From Gp13-AA77 sp035946735 (lineage in GTDB: Bacteria > Acidobacteriota > Terriglobia > UBA7540): a stretch of 64,000 nt of DNA. Where the stretch lies: positions 30,422-94,421 of the forward strand of contig DASYYZ010000215.1 in NCBI GenBank assembly GCA_035946735.1, given 5' to 3'. Each line of letters begins with the position of its first letter. Within the stretch, counting starts at the first letter, position 1. Positions 1-8,086 of this stretch are shown one piece after another. The notes below the pieces were generated by a model that ran no database searches, was not told where the DNA came from, and saw only the letters and a list, made by a program, of their open reading frames with translations. The translations under genes and the position numbers were made by a program.

Positions 1-1
1 C

Positions 2-1040
2 TTACCGAAGGACGAGCGCTCCGATCAGAGCCACGAGATCGCCAAGCGCGTTCGCATGGCGATCGACCCGATCGGGGACCGCTACGGCGCGCGCTTGAAG
101 GTGGCGGAGATTCCACCCGGCCCGCCGGTGCTCCAGACGCTGGTGGCGGAGGTGTACGGACCCGACTACAACCAGCAGATCGAAACGGCGCGCCAGATCC
201 GTGACGACTTCGAGCAGACGCCCGGCGTGGTGGACGTTGACTGCTACGTCGACGACCCGCAAACCGAGTATCGCTTTGTTGTGGACAAGGAGCAGGCGGC
301 CCTCAACGGCATTGACGCCGACCAGATCGCCCAGACCCTGCGCATGGGCGGCTCGGTGGTGGGCTTGGCTCATCAGCCCAAAGAGAAGGAAGACGTTGAC
401 ATCATGTTGGAGCTGCCGCGCGCAGACCGCACGAGCGTGGCCAATCTCGGAGAACTCCGCTTGATCTCGCGCAGCGGATCTCTGGTGCCGCTCAGCGAGC
501 TGGTTCACGTGGATCAGGGAACGATCGTGCAGACCATTTACCACAAGAACCTGAAGCGCGTGGTGTATGTTACGGGCGACGTGGCGGGCAATTGGAGGGC
601 CCGGTGTACGCCATGATCGGCCTCGCGAAGAAGCTTGACTCAGTCAAAACTCCGGAAGGCACCACCATGGAGCGCGATCTCACCGGGCAGCCCTTCCTGA
701 CGAATCAGATTTCGATGGAGTGGGACGGCGAGTGGCAGATCACTTACGAGGTCTTCAGCGACCTGGGGCTTGCGTTCGGCGTGGCGCTGGTGCTGATTTA
801 CGTCATCGTGGTGGCCTGGTTCGAGTCCTTCCGCGTGCCGCTCGTCATCATGGCGCCCATTCCCCTCACCCTGGTCGGCATTCTGCCCGCGCACGCGTTG
901 ATGGGGGCGTTCTTCACGGCCACCTCGATTATCGGCGTCATCGCGCTCGCCGGCATTATAGTGCGCAATTCCATCCTCGTGGTCGACTTTGCGGACCTGC
1001 GGCGCCGACAGGGCATGCCGCTGGATGATCCGGACCGCCT
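2..1040 (+). pseudogene. RND-family efflux permease fragment, frameshifted, cut by window edge
   Basis: The reading frame is open from the window edge, so the N-terminal part lies outside. Residues up to about base 590 match the periplasmic porter region of an RND (HAE/CzcA-like) inner-membrane efflux pump. From about 592 a second frame continues with the same family: a GPVYAMIGL segment, then several hydrophobic helices (for example LGLAFGVALVLIYVIVVAWF) and the conserved IVVRNSILVVDF-like region. Adding one A near base 590 would join the two frames, so a single-base deletion is inferred. After RQGMPLDD (about 1030) the similarity ends and the last membrane helices are absent. The gene is therefore a non-functional remnant, unless the lesion is a sequencing error. 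Substrate cannot be told. Confidence 0.8.
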
Positions 1041-1314
1041 CTTGCCCAGTCTTCTCGCTGATCGGGGGTGCTGTCCTCCGGGAGAAGCGCACGCTCGCCC
1101 GCTTGGGCTGTACTACCGAGTCCGCTCCTCGAACGAGATCAACTGGGTGGTGCAGCGGAACCTCCAGTTCTTGGAGGACTACCTTTGCACGGATTTCAAC
1201 CGCGCTGATCGTAACGGCCGCCAGTGGGGACGGGCGATGGTGTCGGCCGAGCCGGGTATCAGCTTGTCCGAGCTCTTCCACCGAACCGCGGAGGGCATCA
1301 ATTGGAAAGGTTAA
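1041..1314 (+). other. Unrelated tail fused in frame to the RND fragment, possible transposon-gene remnant
   Basis: The frame of the RND fragment continues for about 90 codons into sequence that no longer resembles a membrane pump. It contains the segment NEINWVVQRNLQFLEDYL and then SAEPGISLSELFHRT, a soluble, helix-rich composition. This vaguely resembles C-terminal parts of TnsA-like proteins of Tn7-type heteromeric transposons, but that is from memory and weak. The join lies between about 1035 and 1100 and suggests a recombination scar. It could also simply be another decayed gene of unknown function. Confidence 0.3.
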
Positions 1315-1726
1315 ACTCCGCCTTCACCACTATGGTGTCTGCGCTTCGCCTTCGGGTCGAAGACAGGCTGTGGGATGGCTCAGTCGATAGTCTGGCTGGA
1401 CGTCAGATGAAGGGGTCTAACCTGCCAGTGCGGATGACGACGAGTTTCTGAAGAGAGCCAGTCTCGCCTCAACGCTTTTCCTGGATGGCTTAAAGGCTGC
1501 GGCGCTGCGTCACTTGCTCAGGGCAGTAGGGCTGAACCTACACAAGAGCTTCGAAGAACAGGCTCAATCTCTTGGCTCACGGAACTTGCTGCAGCGAATC
1601 GCGCTCATGGCTTTCGTGATTGCGCGTCTCCAGCCGGATTCGTCGGAACTCTCAACGTTGTTAGAGCGTGCGGAGGATAAGCGATCCGTCCGGGAAGTTT
1701 ATAGACGTCCAGATCGGCTGAGTGGA
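1315..1726 (+). other. Gene-poor remnant stretch upstream of the excisionase-like gene
   Basis: No convincing gene is visible in this 411-base stretch. The frame of the following HTH gene is open back to about 1514, and its translation (for example a RNLLQRIALMAFVIARLQP segment) is plausible coding sequence. It may be the end of a lost upstream gene or an N-terminal extension, but no good ribosome binding site or family was recognised. Confidence 0.4.
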
Positions 1727-1987
1727 ATGACTGATATACGCAACAGCACAGAACGAGAATGGCTCGGTTTGCGTGAGCTTACCCGATACGCGGCTGTTTC
1801 TGAGCGCACCCTTCGCACCTGGATTCGTGATCCGATTGATCCACTGCCCGCGGTCCGCGTAGCTCGGAAGACTCTCGTGCGGCGCTCGGAATTTGATCGC
1901 TGGCTAGAGCGGCATCGCATCAAGCGGCTTGACCTCGATGGTATGGTAGTTGCGGTTGTGCAAGAAATTGCGGGGAGGGCACGTTGA
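1727..1987 (+). CDS. Excisionase-like helix-turn-helix DNA-binding protein
   Basis: A small 86-residue protein. The segment WLGLRELTRYAAVSERTLRTW followed by a basic residue-rich wing and RRSEFDRWLERH is the pattern of MerR/excisionase-type HTH_17 domains, which bind DNA and often direct recombination. The start ATG at 1727 was chosen because it gives the usual domain length; the frame is open further upstream. The stop overlaps the TTG start of the integrase by four bases, so the two are probably translated together. Its likely role is as recombination directionality factor or regulator of the neighbouring integrase; this is inference from context. Confidence 0.6.
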   Translation: MTDIRNSTEREWLGLRELTRYAAVSERTLRTWIRDPIDPLPAVRVARKTLVRRSEFDRWLERHRIKRLDLDGMVVAVVQEIAGRAR

Positions 1988-3280
1988 GCGTAAGGATTCG
2001 TCGAAAGCACGGGAAGTGGTTTGTCTTTATCAATCACAACGGGGAGCGAAAATCGCGTCTTGTCGGCACGAGCCGTGAGGCCGCCGAGCGCGTGCGGCGC
2101 GAGATCGAATCCCGTCTGGCGCTCGGCACATTCGGTCTTGACGATAAGCCGAGCTCGCCGGCTTTCGCCGACTACGCGGAGCGTTGGCTGGCTTCACACG
2201 TGCGCCCGCATCTGAAGCGCTCCACGATCGAGAGCTACGAAGTCATCTTGGATCGTCACCTGCTGCCTCGTCTCGGCTCGCTGAGGCTGGACGCCGTCAC
2301 GCGGCGAACGGTGAAGGATCATCTTGCGCAACTGGTCTCCGAAGGAAAGCTTGCTCGCAACACCATCAAGAACATCTTCGCAATCCTGCGGGCGCTGTTT
2401 TCACAGGCGATGGAAGACGGGCTCGTGCAAAGCAATACCGCGCTGCGCCTCGGTCGCTTCAATCGTCCTCAGGCGGAGGACCGGAAGGCGGAGTTTCTGA
2501 CGCGGGAAGAATCCGAGGGTTTCCTTGCGGCGGCAATGGCACTGAGGCCGGATCGTTATCCGCTGTTCCTGGCGGCCCTGCGGACAGGCCTCCGTTTGGG
2601 AGAGTTGCTCGCGCTGCGGTGGGATGACATTCAGTTTGGCGAGAGCGAGGGCGACAGCAATCGCTACATCCTGGTGCGGAACAACTTCACGCGCGGCGAG
2701 TTCACGAGCCCGAAGAACCGGAAGACCCGGCGCGTGGATTTGAATCGCGAGCTGCGCCAAAAACTGATCGAGTTGCGCGACGCCCGCATGATGGATGGAT
2801 TTGCTCGGGGAGATGAAAACATCGGTGAGCTGGTGTTACCCTTCGCAGACGGGCGGCCCGCTCGATTCACGCAATGTGTACCATCGCGATTTTCTGCCGT
2901 GCCTCAAGGCGGCCGGCTTGCGGCGGGTCACTTTCCATGCTTTTCGGCACACCTTCGCGAGTCTGCTGATTCAGGGCGGAGCGAGTCTGGCCTACGTCAA
3001 AGAGCAAATGGGGCACAGCTCAATTCAGGTGACGGCGGATGTGTACGGTCATCTGATTCCGGGCGGCAATATCGAGTGGGTTGACCGGCTCAGTGTCGAA
3101 ACAACTCCGGGCGAAAACGCGCCTCCCGCGCACCTCGAACGAGCGGGCAAAATCTTAGAGATGGTGCAAGCCATTGAAAACAGTGGCAGGCGTGGAGGGA
3201 CTCGAACCCCCGACCCTCGGATTAGAAATCCGATGCTCTATCCGGCTGAGCTACACGCCCTGACCGTCAAGCTAGTTTAG
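1984..3280 (+). pseudogene. Tyrosine recombinase (phage-type integrase), frameshifted, running over tRNA-Arg
   Basis: Starts at TTG 1984, overlapping the HTH gene. It has an N-terminal arm/SAM-like core-binding region (about residues 60-160) and the catalytic domain with Arg in TGLRLGELLALRW. The frame is then lost: removing the single A at 2838 restores it, and the second frame carries HAFRHTFASLL, MGHSS and the tyrosine in TADVYGHL. All catalytic residues are thus present across two frames. The second frame has no stop until 3278-3280 and so covers the whole antisense tRNA-Arg(TCT), the expected attachment site of such elements. It is probably inactive as written; a one-base sequencing error would give an intact integrase of about 430 residues. 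Confidence 0.85.
3184..3260 (-). tRNA. tRNA-Arg (anticodon TCT)
   Basis: The minus strand reads as a full cloverleaf: acceptor stem GGGCGTG paired with CACGCCT (first pair G-T), D arm GCTC/GAGC, anticodon loop TTTCTAA giving anticodon TCT, T arm GGGGGTTCGAGTCCCTC, and an encoded CCA at 3186-3184. It decodes AGA. The 3' end points towards the integrase, so it is the likely integration target of that element. Confidence 0.95.
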
Positions 3281-3406
3281 CTTACGAAGCGGGCAAAAGT
3301 CGCGATGTGGTCAGCGGGGCGCGAAAATCGCTTTGCACAGCCGCCACTCTCGCCTAGAATTCAGTATCGCGTTCGCCGCGCATGTGTAAGTGACCACCGG
3401 TTCGCT

Positions 3407-4816
3407 ATGAGCCAAATTAATTCCCCCCAAACCCCAACCGCTAGCCGGGCCGCTCAACCCCACCTGCGCCGCGTCCTCACCTTGTGGGACCTCATCTTTT
3501 ACGGCATCGTGCTCATTCAGCCCATCGCACCGGTGCCGCTTTTTGGCGTAGCGCAGAAGCTTTCCGACGGTCATTTCGTTACGACCATTTTCATCGCCAT
3601 GTTGGCGATGATGATCACCGCCGTCAGCTACGGGCGGATGGCGTCGCTTTATCCGGCAGCAGGGTCCGCCTACACCTATGTGGGGCGCGGGTTGAATCCT
3701 CATCTGGGCTTCCTCGCCGGCTGGGCGATGATCCTGGACTACGTCCTTCAACCGGTCATCAACACCGTCTGGATCTCCACAGCGCTCCACGAGCGATATC
3801 GCGATTACCACATTCCTCAGATTCCGTTCGTGGTCTGGGCCGCGGCTGTTGTGGGGATCATTACTTTCCTGAACCTGCGCGGCGTAAGGGCGGGCGCGGT
3901 AGCCAACAAGGTCCTGCTGTTTTTTATGTTTATCGTGGTGGCGCTGTTCATCTATCTTTCGATTCGGTACCTGTTCCATGCGGAAGGCTGGCCGGGCATA
4001 CTCTCCACGCAGCCTTTCTACAATCCTGCAACCTTCCGCTGGCCCACCGTCATGACCGCTACCTCATTCGCAGCCTTAACCTACATCGGCTTTGATGGGG
4101 TCACGACGCTCTCCGAGGAGGTCGTGAACCCTAAGCGCAACGTGCTGCTGGCGACGGTTCTCACCTGCCTGTTCGCCGGCGTATTCAGCGCGCTGGAGGT
4201 TTATCTGGGCGCGCGCGTCTGGCCCAACTGGCACACTTTTCCGAATCTGGAGACCGCTTTCATGGACGTTTGCCGGCAAGTCGGAGGGCTTCTGCTTTTT
4301 CACGGCATGGGCGCGATCTTAATCCTCGCAGCTTTTGGAAGCGCCCTCACCGGAGGCATGGGAGCCGCTCGCCTCCTGTTCGGGATGGGACGAGACAATG
4401 TGCTGCCGCAAAAAATTTTCGGCCACGTCGACGCCAAATCGGGCACTCCAAACTACAGCATCCTGCTGATTGGAGTCGCGGCCTTCGGCGGCGCCGTGGC
4501 GCTCAACTACTTTGGCAACGCGTACGAGCATGCCGGTGAGACTCTTAATTTCGGAGCCTTTCTCGCATTCATGGGCGTCAACTTTGCGACTTTCTGGCAA
4601 TTCGCGATCCTAAGGCAACACGGGCGGGCGCCGAGGGCATTCGCCGATGCGATTCTGCCCCTGTTCGGCTTTGCCTTTTGCGCGTTCATTTGGTGGAATC
4701 TCAACCCTATTGCCAAAGAGGTGGGAGCGCTCTGGTTCGTCATTGGACTCGTGCTCGTCGTCGTCAAGACGCGTGGCTTCCGCGAGAAGCCCGTCATGAT
4801 TGATTTCAGCGAGTGA
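3407..4816 (+). CDS. APC-superfamily amino acid permease
   Basis: About 469 residues, the normal length of the amino acid-polyamine-organocation family, with around twelve hydrophobic membrane segments. The first helix region (LWDLIFYGIVLIQPIAPVPL) replaces the usual G-S/A-G-I motif with a proline-rich variant, as in putrescine- or glutamate-type subgroups. The conserved helix 6 segment FAALTYIGFDGVTTLSEEV is typical of the APC substrate-binding region. The ATG at 3407 was preferred to the longer frame because the upstream residues are not membrane-protein like. The next permease starts 16 bases downstream, so both are probably one transcript. The substrate is probably an amino acid or amine, but not identifiable here. 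Confidence 0.85.
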   Translation: MSQINSPQTPTASRAAQPHLRRVLTLWDLIFYGIVLIQPIAPVPLFGVAQKLSDGHFVTTIFIAMLAMMITAVSYGRMASLYPAAGSAYTYVGRGLNPHLGFLAGWAMILDYVLQPVINTVWISTALHERYRDYHIPQIPFVVWAAAVVGIITFLNLRGVRAGAVANKVLLFFMFIVVALFIYLSIRYLFHAEGWPGILSTQPFYNPATFRWPTVMTATSFAALTYIGFDGVTTLSEEVVNPKRNVLLATVLTCLFAGVFSALEVYLGARVWPNWHTFPNLETAFMDVCRQVGGLLLFHGMGAILILAAFGSALTGGMGAARLLFGMGRDNVLPQKIFGHVDAKSGTPNYSILLIGVAAFGGAVALNYFGNAYEHAGETLNFGAFLAFMGVNFATFWQFAILRQHGRAPRAFADAILPLFGFAFCAFIWWNLNPIAKEVGALWFVIGLVLVVVKTRGFREKPVMIDFSE

Positions 4817-4832
4817 TTGAGAAAGCACCGAG

Positions 4833-6203
4833 ATGCCTGTTGACCTCAATCCCTCAGCCTCCGAGCGCGCTGGCGCAATCCCGTCGTCCGCGCGCTCCGT
4901 TTCACTTCCGCGAGCCGTTGGATTCCTAGGTTCGTCCGCGATCGTGGTGGGCACGATCATCGGCTCCGGAGTCTTCCTAGTGCCGCATAATGTCGCGCTC
5001 CACGTCGGCAGCGTCCCCATTTTCTTCCTGGTTTGGATCGTGGGTGGGGCCCTGTCGCTGGCCGGCGCATTGTCTTTGGCTGAGTTGGGCGCTGCTATCC
5101 CAGAGGCCGGAGGGGTCTACGTCTACCTGCGCGAAGCCTACGGCAAGCCTTTCGCCTTTCTTTATGGCTGGGGGATGTTGCTGGTGATCCATTCGGGTTC
5201 GGCTGCCACTCTTGCGGTGGCGTTCGGCATTTACCTTTCCTCTTTCGTGCCGCTGACGGCGCTGGATCAGAAAATAGCCGCCTCCAGCGTAATCGCAGTG
5301 GTCACGCTCGTGAATATGCTCGGTGTGCGGGGCGGAACCGCGGTTCAGACCCTATTCACGTTTGCCAAGCTGGCAGGGCTCGCGATTATCGTGGGCTTTG
5401 CCCTCTTCGTGCGAGGGGCTGCGCGGGCCGCTGCGGCGCCTTTGCCCACGCCCCATACCACGCTGGCCTCATTTGGAGTGGCGCTGATCGGAGTCCTCTG
5501 GGCGTACGAAGGCTGGCACATGCTTTCCTACACAGCCGGCGAGGTGAGGAATCCGTCACGAGTCCTGCCTCGCAGTTATCTGCTGGGAACGCTTACGGTT
5601 GTGGTGGCCTACCTGCTTGCCAACGTAGCCTACATGCGCGTGCTGCCGCTCGGCGCGCTCGCAACGTACCAAAAGGTGGCAGCTGAAGCCATGCAGCGGC
5701 TCGGAGGAAATTGGGGTTCCGCGTTCGTTTCGGCGCTGATCCTTTGCTCCATTTTCGGCGCCTTGAACGGCACCATTATGACCGGGCCTCGAGCCTACTT
5801 TGCGATGGCCCGCGATGGCGTGTTCTTTGACTTTGCCGGCCGCGTTCATCCCCGCTACATGACGCCGGCCCTCGCCATCCTGCTGCAGGGCGCATGGTCG
5901 ATTGTGCTTGCGACGAGCGGCACCTACGAACAGCTTTACACCTACGTGATTTTCACCGGCTGGCTCTTCTACGCAGCCGCCGTCGCCGCTGTGATTGTCC
6001 TGCGCCGCCGTATGCCCGCGCTTGAACGGCCGTACAAGGTGTGGGGTTATCCGGCACTGCCGATTGCATTTGCCCTGGCGGCGTTGCTCATCGTCGCCAA
6101 CACGCTCGCGACGAAGCCGCGCGAATCGGTGTTTGGAATCGTCTTGGTGCTCACCGGGATCCCGGTGTTTCTATTGTGGAGAAGAGCAGCGCGGCCGCGA
6201 TAG
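4833..6203 (+). CDS. APC-superfamily amino acid permease, second in tandem
   Basis: A 456-residue membrane protein with about twelve hydrophobic segments. The N-terminal helix contains GSSAIVVGTIIGSGVFLVP, the classic G-x-G-I-F unwound helix 1 motif of LAT/SteT-type APC transporters, and helix 6 carries WAYEGWHMLSYTAGEVRNPSR, matching the LAT-type consensus. It is therefore closer to amino acid exchangers than its upstream neighbour, to which it is not especially similar. It likely shares that gene's promoter. Confidence 0.88.
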   Translation: MPVDLNPSASERAGAIPSSARSVSLPRAVGFLGSSAIVVGTIIGSGVFLVPHNVALHVGSVPIFFLVWIVGGALSLAGALSLAELGAAIPEAGGVYVYLREAYGKPFAFLYGWGMLLVIHSGSAATLAVAFGIYLSSFVPLTALDQKIAASSVIAVVTLVNMLGVRGGTAVQTLFTFAKLAGLAIIVGFALFVRGAARAAAAPLPTPHTTLASFGVALIGVLWAYEGWHMLSYTAGEVRNPSRVLPRSYLLGTLTVVVAYLLANVAYMRVLPLGALATYQKVAAEAMQRLGGNWGSAFVSALILCSIFGALNGTIMTGPRAYFAMARDGVFFDFAGRVHPRYMTPALAILLQGAWSIVLATSGTYEQLYTYVIFTGWLFYAAAVAAVIVLRRRMPALERPYKVWGYPALPIAFALAALLIVANTLATKPRESVFGIVLVLTGIPVFLLWRRAARPR

Positions 6204-6265
6204 CGATTTGCCGCTGTGGCTGCCTTGAGCCGCAGTCGGATCTGTGCCGCGAAGGGTGACGCGCA

Positions 6266-7462
6266 TTAAGCAATCGGCAGGACTACCACCAATCCTTCGC
6301 GGACCAGCCTGCGAATCAGAGTCAGCTTGCCGGCCTCGTCGAGCTCGCCCGGAAGGTCACGAACCACAAATTCAGATCGGCTGAGCGCGAATTGTACCGG
6401 CTCGCATGCCTGAGGCGGAAAGGTGATGGTGCGCCCGTAACACTCTACCGACGTCGAGTCGAGACCGGTTCGAATCCGGGTGATGACGCCGGGTCTGGCG
6501 CCCGCGATGGTAATGCTTCCCACGCGATCCAGGTTCGTCACCTGGGCCATTTGTCCTCTCAGGAGCGGTGGACAGCTCGACATGAACTCGCCGGCGAATC
6601 GATCGAGGATGGTCTCGACATTCGATGCCGACGGAAGCTGCTTCAAGAGGCCTTCGAGGATCTGTTGTGCCTGCGCCCGGTCGAAGTCCTGCCGGGCGAA
6701 TCCCGGCGGAAGCGCTTTGCGAAAAGCCGGATCGTTCAGACTTGCATCGGCGACGAATTCCAGAAGCAGATCGGACCATGTGTAGCTTAGCACGCCTACG
6801 GTCACGTGCAGCGACACATCATTACCCGATCGCGCGTCATGAACGAGGCCACGCGGGATGTAGGCAACGTCGCCGGCCTGCAATTCGAATTCGAGGGTGG
6901 GAGCGCCCTGCTCCTGACAAGAAGGGTCGAACTCCTGCCGCCTGAGAGGCAACTCCACCGGCGTCCCGTAGGTTTTCCAAGCCTTTGAGCCGGCAACCTG
7001 CAGCACGAAAACATCGTGGCTGTCGAAGTGCGGCTTGGCGCCTTGCGCTCCGGGCGGCGTCAGGTAGACATTGCTCTGAAATGGTGAGCTGAACTCGGCT
7101 TCCAGGCTGCGGCAAAGAGCGGTAAGGGCCGGTATCACATTATCTAGAAAAGCCAGTGTGATGGTAGCGCCCTCCTGGAACAGCTGATAAACCCTGGCGA
7201 TATCCAAGGCATTGCCGCGCACGGTGTAGTCGTCGGCCGTCAGGTTCCGGTCCGCGTTTTTCAACGTGACGTTCGGATATCGAAGGTCAAGCGTGGTTAG
7301 AACCCGGTCGACTTCATCCGAGGACAGCAGTGAGCTGAAAAAAACCGGCTGCTGGCGCTTAATAACCAGCGCCTGTTTCTCCCAATAGTCTCTGAAGAAG
7401 GCTTCCGGGCGGGTCGGATTGATGAGCCATTCGAGGGACGTTGCCGTTCGTTGGAAGGACAC
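6266..7462 (-). CDS. Cupin-4/JmjC-like (RoxA-type) oxygenase family protein
   Basis: A protein of about 398 residues. The N-terminal half carries LINPTRPEAFFRDYWEKQAL, a hallmark of the cupin_4 (ribosomal-oxygenase/MINA53-RoxA) group, and the metal triad is visible as H-x-D in PHFDSHDVFVLQ and a later His in IPRGLVHDA. These enzymes are Fe(II)/2-oxoglutarate hydroxylases; the substrate here is unknown. The GTG at 7462 is preferred over the upstream ATG at 7525 because it follows AAGGAG by three bases and because the longer frame would begin inside an 11-bp hairpin. The C-terminal 130 residues look like the winged region of this family. Confidence 0.78.
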   Translation of the reverse strand: MSFQRTATSLEWLINPTRPEAFFRDYWEKQALVIKRQQPVFFSSLLSSDEVDRVLTTLDLRYPNVTLKNADRNLTADDYTVRGNALDIARVYQLFQEGATITLAFLDNVIPALTALCRSLEAEFSSPFQSNVYLTPPGAQGAKPHFDSHDVFVLQVAGSKAWKTYGTPVELPLRRQEFDPSCQEQGAPTLEFELQAGDVAYIPRGLVHDARSGNDVSLHVTVGVLSYTWSDLLLEFVADASLNDPAFRKALPPGFARQDFDRAQAQQILEGLLKQLPSASNVETILDRFAGEFMSSCPPLLRGQMAQVTNLDRVGSITIAGARPGVITRIRTGLDSTSVECYGRTITFPPQACEPVQFALSRSEFVVRDLPGELDEAGKLTLIRRLVREGLVVVLPIA

Positions 7463-7505
7463 GGACTCCTTGTGCGGCCCGCAAGGGATGAGTGGATCAG
7501 GTGTG

Positions 7506-7534
7506 GAACCCCGCGTGGGGCGCACGCGGGGTTC
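7506..7534 (-). terminator. Perfect 11-bp hairpin between two minus-strand genes
   Basis: GAACCCCGCGT (7506-7516) pairs perfectly with ACGCGGGGTTC (7524-7534) around a 7-base loop. It lies just after the stop of the small Tat-signal gene and before the cupin gene. There is no clear U-tract on the minus strand, so it may be an attenuating or RNA-stabilising structure and not a strict intrinsic terminator. Confidence 0.5.
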
Positions 7535-7549
7535 TTAGCGGCTTCAAGC

Positions 7550-7813
7550 TTATCGAGGGGGCGCCGGATCTGTTGACTTCGGTTTGTCAGGATCCTTCGC
7601 CATATCGGGATCCTTCGCTTTGTCAGGATCGGCTTGCTGAGCGGCCGCGTCCTGCGCCAGAGCTCGCCCACCCCCCACAACAGCGATAGCGCCGCCGGCG
7701 AGCAGCACACCTGTGCCGCTCAAAAAGGCCCGCCTGGCAACTTTACGCTCCGTCGTAATTTGGTCGTCGGTGAGGGTCTGGGGCGATTTGGTCTCGGGGT
7801 TTCCGTCAGCCAT
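7550..7813 (-). CDS. Small Tat-signal protein with Asp-Pro/Lys-rich tail
   Basis: An 87-residue protein starting at ATG 7813 behind AAAGGAG. It has an N-terminal acidic segment, then VARRAFLSGTGVLLAGGAIAV ending in ALA, which reads as a twin-arginine signal or anchor. The mature tail is short and made of DPDKAKDPDMAKDPDKPK-like repeats. No catalytic domain is present. It may be an exported partner or anchor; the function is unknown. A hairpin separates it from the cupin gene downstream on the same strand. Confidence 0.65.
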   Translation of the reverse strand: MADGNPETKSPQTLTDDQITTERKVARRAFLSGTGVLLAGGAIAVVGGGRALAQDAAAQQADPDKAKDPDMAKDPDKPKSTDPAPPR

Positions 7814-8086
7814 GCTTGCTCCTTTTGATTCCTTAAGCTCACCGCGGACTAGCCGTCCCACCCAATGCGGCGTCTCACCGGGAAGTCGTCAACGCTTGGA
7901 ATCTACCACGGCACCTGAGACAGAATCAAGCGCAATCCAGACTCGGCGGCCGACGACTCATAAGGCGCCGCATCCGAACCGACCCTGCGACGCTCCAATA
8001 TATAATTGCAACTTGGTCGTTGCGAGGCGGCGCTTTCGTGTGGCAGCACCTGCAGCCGCCTGTTCAAGATCGTCAGGATTTCCAAA

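Noticed and set aside
3185..3280. Protein-coding tail GGTRTPDPRIRNPMLYPAE at the integrase end
   Set aside because: This is the antisense translation of the tRNA-Arg gene, a well-known spurious sequence, so it is not treated as a real protein domain.
7506..7534. Strict intrinsic terminator
   Set aside because: The 11-bp stem is perfect but lacks a U-tract on the minus strand, so it is kept only as a hairpin of moderate confidence.
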